DNA of 61,470 nucleotides from an uncultured Bacteroidota bacterium (GTDB lineage: Bacteria; Bacteroidota; Bacteroidia; Flavobacteriales; Flavobacteriaceae), in assembly GCA_902560065.1 (NCBI GenBank), contig CACEKG010000005.1:1-61470 (forward strand), read 5' to 3'. The position numbers and the translations under genes are program-made. Below, one piece after another: positions 16,673-24,666 of the stretch (its first letter is position 1; each line of letters opens with the position of its first letter). The notes under the pieces are model-generated. The model saw only the letters and a program-made list of their open reading frames with translations, ran no database searches and was not told where the DNA came from.

Positions 16673-17218
16673 ATGAAAAAAAATATATTATACGCTTTTA
16701 TAACTCTCTGTCTGGTAATTACATCATGTTCAAAAGATGAGCCTGATCATGTCCACGAACATGAATTAATAACTACCATGACAATTACATTAACTCCCTC
16801 AGATGCATCAGGTTCTGTAACTCTTCAGACTCAAGATCTAGACGGTGATGGGCCCAATGCTCCTGATGTAACAGTTTCTGGAAATTTAAAATCAGGGGTT
16901 TTATACAATGGTGCAATTGTTTTGCTTAATGAAACTGAATCTCCTGCTGAAAACGTAACTATGGAAATTGAAGAAGAAGATAAAGAACATCAATTTTTCT
17001 TTACTGTAGGAAGCGGTTTGGATATTACAACAGAATATTTAAATTTCGACTCTGACGGCAATCCTCTTGGCACTAAGTTTTCTCTTATTGCAAGATCTGC
17101 TGGCAATGGTCTTATGACCGTTACTTTACGTCATGAACCTAAGAAACCAAATAGTGGTCTGGAAGATGCTGGAGGTGGAACTGATCTAGAGGCCTCTTTC
17201 AATGTTACTGTAGAGTAA
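16673..17218 (+). CDS. His-tagged envelope lipoprotein of the metal locus
   Basis: A 181-residue lipoprotein: signal peptide with lipobox VITSC at residues 16-20, then a short acidic-His tail DEPDHVHEHE that could bind a transition metal. The rest is a beta-rich domain (repeated TMTITLTP, VTLQTQDLDGDGPNAP, GVLYNGAIVLLNETESP, EHQFFFTVG, LMTVTLRHEPKKP) resembling flavobacterial proteins loosely annotated as type 1 periplasmic binding fold. Such genes regularly precede a TonB-dependent receptor, as here (66-bp gap with a hairpin). Probable job: catching or handing over metal at the outer membrane. The specific metal is not readable. Confidence 0.75.
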   Translation: MKKNILYAFITLCLVITSCSKDEPDHVHEHELITTMTITLTPSDASGSVTLQTQDLDGDGPNAPDVTVSGNLKSGVLYNGAIVLLNETESPAENVTMEIEEEDKEHQFFFTVGSGLDITTEYLNFDSDGNPLGTKFSLIARSAGNGLMTVTLRHEPKKPNSGLEDAGGGTDLEASFNVTVE

Positions 17219-17245
17219 AGTAGAATTAATTTTTTAAACTTAAAT

Positions 17246-17271
17246 TAGAGATGGATTTAAACCCATCTCTA
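17246..17271 (+). terminator. Hairpin between lipoprotein and TonB receptor genes
   Basis: TAGAGATGG (17246-17254) pairs perfectly with CCATCTCTA (17263-17271) around an 8-nt loop, followed by a U-rich GTTTTCT. It ends 13 nt before the receptor ATG. It may be an intrinsic terminator allowing partial read-through, or a stabilising hairpin for the lipoprotein mRNA. Confidence 0.6.
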
Positions 17272-17284
17272 GTTTTCTGTATAG

Positions 17285-19684
17285 ATGATTAAAAAAATCA
17301 TTGTATTATTATTCCTGTTAAGTAATATTACATATTCTCAAAATTGTAATTATACTTTTTCGGGAAAAGTTATTGATCTTCACGATGGATCCCCACTTAT
17401 AGGTGCAATAATAATATCTAGTAATTCCGATGTTCTAGTGCAAACAGACATAAATGGGAATTTTAATATTACAAATCTTTGTGAAAAAACATACGTGTTT
17501 AATGTTTCTCATCCATCGTGTGAATCAAGAACTTATGATATAAAAATTTCAAAAAACATAAGTAAAAATTTAATATTGGAACATCATATTGAAGAATTAA
17601 ACGAAGTTTCTGTATTTGGAAAATCTAATGATGAAAAATCTAAAACTTTAATAGAGAATAAAATTTCAGTTGAAACTATAGATAATTATAATAGTGGCTC
17701 ATTAGGAGATATATTAAAAAATATATCTGGAATCTCTTCTTTTAACACAGGAAATACTATCATTAAGCCAATAATAAACGGATTACATAGCAGTAGAGTT
17801 GTTATTATTAATAAGGGTGTAAAAATGGAAGATCAAGAATGGGGAACTGAGCATGCTCCTAATATAGACATTAACTCAATTGAAAGTCTTAAACTTGTTA
17901 AAGGTGCAGGTTTACTAGAATATAGTGGTGATGCCATCGGTGGAATAATTATCGCTGAAGCATCAAAAGTTGAGAAAAAAGACAGTTTATATGGCAAAAC
18001 AATACTTTCAAATTCTACAAATGGTAGAGGTTCAACTATATCTTCTAGATTAACCAAAACTTATTCAAATGGATGGTATGGATCAATTCAAACTACATAT
18101 AAACGTTATGGTGATTTTGAGTCTGCTGATTATGTCTTAAGCAACACTGGAACACAAGAGAAAAATTTTTCATTTCGTTCTGGTATGGATAAATACACTC
18201 ATGGCTTTGAATTATATATTTCAAATTTTGATAATGAAACAGGAATTTTAAAAGCATCTCATTTACATTCAGCTCAGGAACAACTTAGAGGCATTAACAG
18301 TTCAAAGCCCTTAATAATTGATAATTTCACTTATGATATAAATGCTCCTAAGCAAACTTACACTCATACTTTAGCAAGATTTAAAGGATATAAATTTTAT
18401 AATAATTTTGGAAAATTAAATTTTCAATACGATTTTCAAAGAAATAGACGTTTTGAATATGATATCAGAAGAAGTGCATATAAAAATCTTCCATCTATTG
18501 ATCTTAATCTGAAAACTCACTCTGTAAAATTTGATTTATTATCGAGTTTAAGTTCTAATTTGAACTTGAAAATTGGAATATTAGGTCGATATCAAAATAA
18601 CTATCCTAATCCTAGAACTGGTGTAAAAAGAATTATTCCTGATTATGATAAGTTTGATCTTGGATTTTATAGTATTCTAGATTATTTATTAAACAATAAT
18701 CTTACAATAGAATCAGGAGTTCGCTTTGATTATACACATATGGATGTTTTTAAATTTTATAATGTTTCTTTATGGAATTCGAGAAACTATGATAAAAAAT
18801 ATAGCAACCTTGTTTTAGAAGAATACAATAATCAAATTTTAATAAACTCAAAACTTAACTTCAGTAATCTGTCGGCTACAATTGGAACCAGATATAATTT
18901 GAAAAATAACAGCAAAATCTTATTTAATTACTCTCTGGCATCTAGAGTTCCAAACCCCTCAGAATTGTTTAGTGAAGGTCTCCATCATTCCGCAGCAAGA
19001 ATTGAACTTGGAGATTTAAGTTTTAAGTCTGAATTAGGGCATAAATTAACATTCACTTATTCTTATGACGGTAAAAAAACAAGTTTATCAATAAATCCTT
19101 ATGCAAATTTAATTGACAACTTTATATTAATTGAACCAACAACAATCCAGCAAACGATAAGAGGAAGTTTTCAAGTTTGGGAATATAGACAAACTAACGC
19201 GCAACTATTAGGATTAGACTTTGATTTAAAATATAAGGTTAATCAAAAATTTAATTTAGAAAATCAATTTTCATTAGTCAAAGGATATGATGTTACTTTA
19301 GATGAGGCTTTAATAAATATGCCGCCTGTTAGTATAAAGAATCAAATAATTTATAATAATTCAAAATCAAATAATCTAAAATTATCTTTTCAAAGTGAAT
19401 ATGTTTTTAAGCAAAATGAATTTCCAAATAATGATTTTACAGTATTTATTCCCCAAACTGAAAGATTTGAATTGGTTGAATTAAGTACTCCCCCAAAAGC
19501 CTATCAATTGTTAAATTTTAATTCAAGTATAGATTTAAATATTTTTAAAAAAACAAAAATGAATCTAACATTTAGAATAAATAATCTTCTTAATACCTCA
19601 TATCGAAATTATTTAAATCGTTTGAGATATTATAGTCATGAATTAGGTAGGAATTTTACACTAAATATTAAATTTAATTACTAG
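17285..19684 (+). CDS. TonB-dependent outer-membrane receptor, ZnuD-like (metal uptake)
   Basis: A 799-residue receptor. Signal peptide at residues 1-19 (ends TYSQ), carboxypeptidase-regulatory-like domain at about 22-105 (FSGKVIDLHDGSPLIGAII), plug at about 115-225 (NISGISSF, INGLHSSRVVIINKGV, EWGTEHAPNIDI, VKGAGLLEYSGDAIGGII), then a beta-barrel to the terminal KFNY. The HAPNID and SEGLHHSAARIELGD segments resemble receptors of the ZnuD group. With the His-rich lipoproteins and Cys/His mini-proteins on both sides this suggests zinc (or another divalent metal) import rather than siderophore or glycan uptake. Ligand not proven. Possibly controlled by the hairpin just upstream. Confidence 0.85.
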   Translation: MIKKIIVLLFLLSNITYSQNCNYTFSGKVIDLHDGSPLIGAIIISSNSDVLVQTDINGNFNITNLCEKTYVFNVSHPSCESRTYDIKISKNISKNLILEHHIEELNEVSVFGKSNDEKSKTLIENKISVETIDNYNSGSLGDILKNISGISSFNTGNTIIKPIINGLHSSRVVIINKGVKMEDQEWGTEHAPNIDINSIESLKLVKGAGLLEYSGDAIGGIIIAEASKVEKKDSLYGKTILSNSTNGRGSTISSRLTKTYSNGWYGSIQTTYKRYGDFESADYVLSNTGTQEKNFSFRSGMDKYTHGFELYISNFDNETGILKASHLHSAQEQLRGINSSKPLIIDNFTYDINAPKQTYTHTLARFKGYKFYNNFGKLNFQYDFQRNRRFEYDIRRSAYKNLPSIDLNLKTHSVKFDLLSSLSSNLNLKIGILGRYQNNYPNPRTGVKRIIPDYDKFDLGFYSILDYLLNNNLTIESGVRFDYTHMDVFKFYNVSLWNSRNYDKKYSNLVLEEYNNQILINSKLNFSNLSATIGTRYNLKNNSKILFNYSLASRVPNPSELFSEGLHHSAARIELGDLSFKSELGHKLTFTYSYDGKKTSLSINPYANLIDNFILIEPTTIQQTIRGSFQVWEYRQTNAQLLGLDFDLKYKVNQKFNLENQFSLVKGYDVTLDEALINMPPVSIKNQIIYNNSKSNNLKLSFQSEYVFKQNEFPNNDFTVFIPQTERFELVELSTPPKAYQLLNFNSSIDLNIFKKTKMNLTFRINNLLNTSYRNYLNRLRYYSHELGRNFTLNIKFNY

Positions 19685-19774
19685 TAAAATATTGTTTATT
19701 TTTTATTCTCTTTGAAATTGACTAAATTTAAGTCGAAAAGGTTACTTATAATAATCTAAAGTTTAATTTTTAAC

Positions 19775-20089
19775 ATGAAAAAAAGATTAAGTTTTTTTCT
19801 TATTGCTGTTTTACTTTCTCCAAATATAATTTCCCTAGAACACCTTTTTTCTGAAAATAAAAAAATATGTACCGAACAAAAAGTTCATTTTGATCAACAT
19901 GAAGTTGATTGTTCTGTATGCTATTTATATTCTAATACACACCCAAGTATTTTCATAGATAATAAAACTAATCTTTTTAAACCCCCTATAAAACCGAATA
20001 TTAGCTTTCAAAATAATTATAACTCAAATTTTATAAATATTTTTAATTCACGTGACCCGCCAAAAAACTTAATACTTTTGCACGTTTAA
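19775..20089 (+). CDS. Small exported Cys/His-rich protein, copy B
   Basis: A 104-residue protein with a signal peptide-like start (MKKRLSFFLIAVLLSPNIIS). The candidate metal patch is KKICTEQKVHFDQHEVDCSV followed by Cys: Cys, then spaced His, then C-x2-C. It ends with NFINIFNSRDPPKNL in the last 20 or so residues. The order of elements and the SRxPP ending match the protein at 16303-20 of the same locus, so both belong to one small family without a name I recognise. It sits 90 bp after the TonB receptor and 37 bp before the 45-residue His-rich lipoprotein. A role as periplasmic or outer-membrane metal chaperone is inferred. Confidence 0.7.
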   Translation: MKKRLSFFLIAVLLSPNIISLEHLFSENKKICTEQKVHFDQHEVDCSVCYLYSNTHPSIFIDNKTNLFKPPIKPNISFQNNYNSNFINIFNSRDPPKNLILLHV

Positions 20090-20126
20090 AAATTACTTAT
20101 TTATTAACATTAAAATTAAAAATATT

Positions 20127-20264
20127 ATGAAAAAATTTATATCACTAGCATTTGCTTCAGCCTTATTAATGGCTTCATTTGCTGCTTGCGAAGACGATCA
20201 TGATGATCATGATGGTCACGATCATTCAAGCCTTGTAGTTAAGAATGATTCAAATATAGCTTAG
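20127..20264 (+). CDS. 45-residue His/Asp-rich mini-lipoprotein
   Basis: A very short frame from ATG 20127 to TAG 20262-20264. The product has a complete lipoprotein signal (MKKFISLAFASALLMASFAA then Cys21), leaving a mature peptide of about 25 residues that begins CEDDHDDHDGHDHSS, with four His among acidic residues. This is an obvious divalent-metal binding tail tethered to a membrane. It is followed by a strong terminator at 20291-20326, so it closes the metal locus. No family is recognised. The signal peptide, lipobox and location make it very unlikely to be a chance frame. Confidence 0.75.
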   Translation: MKKFISLAFASALLMASFAACEDDHDDHDGHDHSSLVVKNDSNIA

Positions 20265-20290
20265 AGTTTTAATTTCTGGGTTTTATTTTA

Positions 20291-20326
20291 AAACATCTGC
20301 TTTTTTTAAGGCAGATGTTTTTTTTA
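20291..20326 (+). terminator. Rho-independent terminator closing the metal locus
   Basis: ACATCTGC (20293-20300) pairs with GCAGATGT (20311-20318); the flanking A-run and the following T-run (20319-20325) extend it. It is a textbook intrinsic terminator 27 nt after the mini-lipoprotein stop. Confidence 0.9.
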
Positions 20327-20374
20327 TTATTCAAATAAACTAAACTTTCTTTCATAAATTATTAAATTCATTAA

Positions 20375-20785
20375 ATGATAAAACAAATTGAGATAAAAAT
20401 CCCGCCACATAAAAGAGGTTTTCATCTAATAAGCAACTATATTTTTGATAAACTACCTAATTTAACTGGTATAGTTCATGTTTTTATAAAACACACTTCT
20501 GCAAGCCTTACAATTAATGAAAATGCGGACTACACAGTTAGAGAAGATTTTGAAACTCATTTTAACAAAATGGTTCCAGAATCCGCAAATTATTTCAAGC
20601 ATACAATTGAAGGTCCAGATGATATGACATCTCATATAAAAAGCAGCCTTTTAGGATCATCCATTTCATTTCCAATAAAAAACGGAACTCCACAACTTGG
20701 TATTTGGCAAGGAATATTTTTATGTGAACATCGAAATAATGGAGGTTCTAGAAATATTATTATAACTGTTTATGGAGAAGATTAA
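20375..20785 (+). CDS. yjbQ: YjbQ family protein (UPF0047)
   Basis: A 136-residue cytoplasmic protein of the YjbQ/UPF0047 family. Conserved: RGFHLISNYI near 14, VFIKHTSASLTINENAD at 38-54, DDMTSHIKSSLLGSSISFPI near 90-108, GTPQLGIWQGIFLCEHRNNGG near 110-130. The His, Asn and Glu residues in those motifs form the family's metal site. A secondary thiamine-phosphate synthase activity has been proposed for E. coli YjbQ, but the physiological role remains uncertain. It is a single gene between a terminator and a convergent gene ending 4 bp away. Confidence 0.92.
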   Translation: MIKQIEIKIPPHKRGFHLISNYIFDKLPNLTGIVHVFIKHTSASLTINENADYTVREDFETHFNKMVPESANYFKHTIEGPDDMTSHIKSSLLGSSISFPIKNGTPQLGIWQGIFLCEHRNNGGSRNIIITVYGED

Positions 20786-20788
20786 GTA

Positions 20789-23047
20789 TTAATTATATTC
20801 TTTTAAAAATTTCAATTGATTTTCAATTATAATATCCCAATCTAAAGCATGTCCAGCTCCATCTAATACAATTGTTTTTTTGTCCTTCTCAGGCGTTCCA
20901 ATTAACTTATTCCATGGAACAAATGAATCTTCATATTCAAATATACCATCTAAAGTTCCAACAATATGTAAAATTGGCATCTTGACCCTTCTTAAATAAA
21001 TATGTGGCTCAATTTCTTTTTTACTTCTTTGAAGCATTAAACCTCCAGCAAAAACTGTAGCGCTTTTGACTCTATCATCAATTGCAAGTAAATAATTTGA
21101 TGAAACTGAACCCCAGCTGTAACCAGTATATGAAAGTTTAGAAAAATCAAAATCTTTTCTTGATTCTATATAATCAATAACTCTTCTATAATCTTTACCA
21201 ATCTTAATAATACTCTCTTTGTATTCATCTGATTCATTTGGCCACCAAGTTTGAATTGTTTTTTTTCTTGAATATGTAGAATGGTAAGCTGGCATAATTA
21301 AAACATAGCCTTCATCAATTAAATGTTTATAATTAATTCCTGAACCTTCTAACCAACTATAGTATTTTATAAACCCATCATCATTTTTTGAGCCAATGCC
21401 ACCTGCAGTAGGAAATTCAATTATTGGTTTTAAATTACCTTTAAAATTTTCAGAATAAGCTATATATCCATATAGCTTCTCATCAGTCTTATAAGGAGGC
21501 TTCATTTCAAACTTTTCTAAAATATATCCTTTATTTTCATGTTTAATGTTTATCAAGTTTACTTCTAAAGGATATGGCTTATAATCAAATTGAGATTTAT
21601 AATATTCAAAAACTTCTTCACTCACGTCTTCCTCCATATCAAAATCTCTTTCAACATAGCTTATTTTAATTTCATCTTGACTGTAATCATTTGAAAATTG
21701 TTTAACAAGTCTAAAACCGTTGCCTTTACTCCTATCAAATGGAGAAAGACTATAGAAGCTATTAAAAGTATAGCTATTATCCATATATGCTCCTCCAAGA
21801 ATTCCATATTTATCTTCTCCATGAGGATTAGTTACCCATTCTCTTACGTTACCTGCTATATTTGGCAACAATTTTTTTTCATTGGAATAATTAACCTCAT
21901 TTAACATATTACTATTGTAATTTGATAATTTCACTGCAGGTATATCCATTATAAAACCAGATAGACTAGCAGAATGAAGCCATTGAAAAACATTAGGTAA
22001 TTTAAAACCTTTATACTTAGCATAAGCTCTTGCTTCAAACCAAGAAATGTTAGTTACAGGAAAATTGTCTTCACCTTTAGGATACTGACCATATCTCCAA
22101 TTCCCAGGTCCAAATCTTCCAAATTTATCTGTAAATCTTTTAATGGTATTTTTGTAAGTATAATTTTCTCCATCTATTTTAATTGGAAAATCCCAATAAT
22201 CTTCATTATCATAACCACCTTCATCAATAAATTTTTTAAATTCAGAATTAGACACTTCATATTTTGAAACTCCAAATGCTGACCAAGAATTATTGTCTCC
22301 AAAATAAAATCCAGGAAAAAACATTAATTGATTATTTCCTGCAGATTTTAAAACAAAGTTTTTAGGTAATTTTTTAAGCAAACTTATTTCAAAAAGTCCT
22401 GATTGTTCAACTTCTCCTATATGTTCAATATCACCATTAATTAATTTGACAATAAAACTCTTTTCCCTAGGCCATAAATTTGGCACACTAATACTATCGA
22501 TAGGAGCTTTTCCTATATATGACCAAACTGAATCTCTTAAAAACCGAACATATACATCTGTATTTTCTAAATCACTATCAACATTGACAGTCCATGAAGT
22601 CTTTTTGAGAAAACTTTTTAAAATTTGATTTTCTGGATATGTTTTTAATAGATCAATTGAGTTTTTAAAAACGTAGTAAGTGTCACCATTATCATAGGCT
22701 TTTGAAATTTTAGGCAAAAGGTCATCTAATAGTAAATCCTTAGAACTAGATTTTCTAAAAAAATAAACAAAAAGTAATAATAAAAGAGAAGTTAAAACAA
22801 CGTTGCCAATTTTTATAAATCTTGATTTTTTTGTTTTAGCTGGAGAAATATTTTTAATTACACCCTTAGCTGATATAAATAAAATTATAATTGATAAAAG
22901 AAAAGCAATTAATAAAATTATAAGTATATAATTAAAGTATTTATTATCTATAGAATACTTTGTGAAAATCCAATCAACTCCCTGAAGAAATGTAAATCCA
23001 AATGCTAAAAACCCACCTATAAACTTAAAAAATCTGTTTGAACCCAA
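20789..23047 (-). CDS. Membrane SUMF1-domain / alpha-beta hydrolase fusion protein
   Basis: A 752-residue protein. There are three N-terminal membrane segments (about residues 8-25, 38-60, 78-95), then a PEGA-like beta region (about 150-215), a SUMF1/FGE-like domain (about 235-455: YEVSNSEFKKFIDEGGYD, FPVTNISWFEARAYAKYKG, NIAGNVREWV, KGNGFRLV) and a C-terminal hydrolase (about 475-752). The hydrolase triad candidates are Ser in GYSWGS, Asp in GTLDG and His in GAGHALD. The SUMF1 part has no catalytic Cys, so it is not a formylglycine-generating enzyme; sugar or ligand binding is more likely. The start must be TTG at 23047 because no ATG is in frame upstream; a TATATTTG element lies 23 bp upstream of it. 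Confidence 0.8.
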   Translation of the reverse strand: MGSNRFFKFIGGFLAFGFTFLQGVDWIFTKYSIDNKYFNYILIILLIAFLLSIIILFISAKGVIKNISPAKTKKSRFIKIGNVVLTSLLLLLFVYFFRKSSSKDLLLDDLLPKISKAYDNGDTYYVFKNSIDLLKTYPENQILKSFLKKTSWTVNVDSDLENTDVYVRFLRDSVWSYIGKAPIDSISVPNLWPREKSFIVKLINGDIEHIGEVEQSGLFEISLLKKLPKNFVLKSAGNNQLMFFPGFYFGDNNSWSAFGVSKYEVSNSEFKKFIDEGGYDNEDYWDFPIKIDGENYTYKNTIKRFTDKFGRFGPGNWRYGQYPKGEDNFPVTNISWFEARAYAKYKGFKLPNVFQWLHSASLSGFIMDIPAVKLSNYNSNMLNEVNYSNEKKLLPNIAGNVREWVTNPHGEDKYGILGGAYMDNSYTFNSFYSLSPFDRSKGNGFRLVKQFSNDYSQDEIKISYVERDFDMEEDVSEEVFEYYKSQFDYKPYPLEVNLINIKHENKGYILEKFEMKPPYKTDEKLYGYIAYSENFKGNLKPIIEFPTAGGIGSKNDDGFIKYYSWLEGSGINYKHLIDEGYVLIMPAYHSTYSRKKTIQTWWPNESDEYKESIIKIGKDYRRVIDYIESRKDFDFSKLSYTGYSWGSVSSNYLLAIDDRVKSATVFAGGLMLQRSKKEIEPHIYLRRVKMPILHIVGTLDGIFEYEDSFVPWNKLIGTPEKDKKTIVLDGAGHALDWDIIIENQLKFLKEYN

Positions 23048-23069
23048 AATTTGAATTATGGTTAATAAT

Positions 23070-23077
23070 CAAATATA
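23070..23077 (-). promoter_or_regulatory. -7 promoter element for the SUMF1-hydrolase gene
   Basis: TATATTTG on the minus strand matches TAnnTTTG and sits 22 nt before the TTG start at 23047. It supports that start and separates this gene from the symporter gene upstream, whose 3' end it nearly touches (stop at 23083). Confidence 0.5.
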
Positions 23078-23082
23078 ATATT

Positions 23083-24660
23083 TTAATAACTGCCCATCAA
23101 AACATAAACTGATATTGTAATTACACACAATGATATAGACATAGGCTTAGTATATTTCCATTGAACTAAATCATCAATATTTAATTCACTGAATTTGAAT
23201 TTCCCATCAGATGGATAAAAATGAGAAACTAAAAACATTGTGGCAATATTTAATATAAACTCAATTCCCCAAATATGAACAAAATGAATGTCAGTTTTTA
23301 ATATAAAAGAAGTTGTAATATAAAAGGTTAAACCAACAAACAAGGAAGCTTTGGCTCCCATAGCTGATATTTTTTTAAGAAAAAAACCTGCAATCATTAT
23401 TGATCCTATAGGAATAAAAAAGATCCCGTTTAATTGTTGTAATAATTGATATAATCCATCTGGTGCATTTGCTACAAAAGGAGCAACAAGAATTGAGAAA
23501 ATGGCCAAAATGGTTGAAGTTAACTTACCAATCTTTACTAATTTGTTATCACTTGAGTTTTTATTAAAATATCCTTTATATATATCTAAACTAAATATTG
23601 TTGCCGCACTATTTAAAACACTATTAAAAGTACTCAAAACAGCACCCATTACAATGGCAGCAAAAACACCTACTAAACTCAAAGGAAGAACTTTTTTTAT
23701 TAATTCAGGATAAATCATATCCTGGTTTTCATAAAGAGAATCTCCATAATAATAAAAACCTATAACACCAGGCAGAATAATAATTGTAGGGACTAAGATT
23801 TTAAGAACTCCTGTATATAACAAACCTTTTTGAGCTTCAACTAAATTTTTAGCTCCTAATGCTCTTTGAATAATAGTTTGATTCATTGCCCAAAAATAAA
23901 GTTGATTTATTATTAAGCCCGTAAATAATACTTCAAAGGGCATGACTGAGTCTTTAGCACCAACTACATTAAATTTTTCAGGGCTATTTTGATAAACTTT
24001 AGAAAGTCCATCAAATAAGCTTCCATCTCCAATAGCATAAAGTGCTAAAAAAGGAATTGCTAAACCACCTAAAAGAAGACCATAGCCATTAATAGTATCA
24101 GAGACAGCAACAGCTTTTAATCCTCCAAAAATGGCATATATAGATCCAATTATACCAATTGTAATAACTGTAATCCATAAACCTTCAGTTTGGTTTACAC
24201 CTAAAACTTCTGAAACATTAAAAATGCTCTCTAAGTTTATAGCTCCGGTATAAAGAACAATTGGTAATAATGTTACCACAAATGAAATGATCAAAAAGAA
24301 GGCCACTAATACCCTTGTTGTTTTATCAAATCTTTTTTCTAAGAATTCAGGAATTGTTGTAAGGCCCATTTTTAAATATCGAGGGACAAAATAAATTGCA
24401 GCAATCACTAATGCTAAAGCAGAAGTTACTTCCCAAGCAATAATTATAAAACCATTTTTATATGAAGAACCATTCATTCCAATAAGATGCTCAGTAGAAA
24501 TATTAGTTAATAGCATGGAGCCTGCTATAACTATTCCTGTTAAACTTCTCCCTCCCAAAAAATAACCTTCAGATGAAGTGAGTCTTTCCTTTCTTAGTTT
24601 TATATAAGAATAGACTGCAACAAATAATATAAAACCAATAAAAGTAAGGGCTGTTTGCAT
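23083..24660 (-). CDS. Sodium/solute symporter (SSS family), probable inositol transporter
   Basis: About 525 residues with 13-14 predicted membrane helices. SSS-family marks: the GYFLGGRSLTG start, TNISTEHLIGMNG, SIYAIFGGLKAVAVSDTINGYG (helix 5/6 signature), NQTIIQRALGAKN, and MGAVLSTFNSVLNSAATIFSLD (Na+ site region). The substrate is not readable from sequence. Position directly behind iolD and downstream of iolG/B/E makes myo-inositol or a close relative the best inference. A frame also opens at TTG 24666, but ATG 24660, 6 nt after the iolD stop, is preferred. Confidence 0.88.
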   Translation of the reverse strand: MQTALTFIGFILFVAVYSYIKLRKERLTSSEGYFLGGRSLTGIVIAGSMLLTNISTEHLIGMNGSSYKNGFIIIAWEVTSALALVIAAIYFVPRYLKMGLTTIPEFLEKRFDKTTRVLVAFFLIISFVVTLLPIVLYTGAINLESIFNVSEVLGVNQTEGLWITVITIGIIGSIYAIFGGLKAVAVSDTINGYGLLLGGLAIPFLALYAIGDGSLFDGLSKVYQNSPEKFNVVGAKDSVMPFEVLFTGLIINQLYFWAMNQTIIQRALGAKNLVEAQKGLLYTGVLKILVPTIIILPGVIGFYYYGDSLYENQDMIYPELIKKVLPLSLVGVFAAIVMGAVLSTFNSVLNSAATIFSLDIYKGYFNKNSSDNKLVKIGKLTSTILAIFSILVAPFVANAPDGLYQLLQQLNGIFFIPIGSIMIAGFFLKKISAMGAKASLFVGLTFYITTSFILKTDIHFVHIWGIEFILNIATMFLVSHFYPSDGKFKFSELNIDDLVQWKYTKPMSISLCVITISVYVLMGSY

Positions 24661-24666
24661 AATCAA

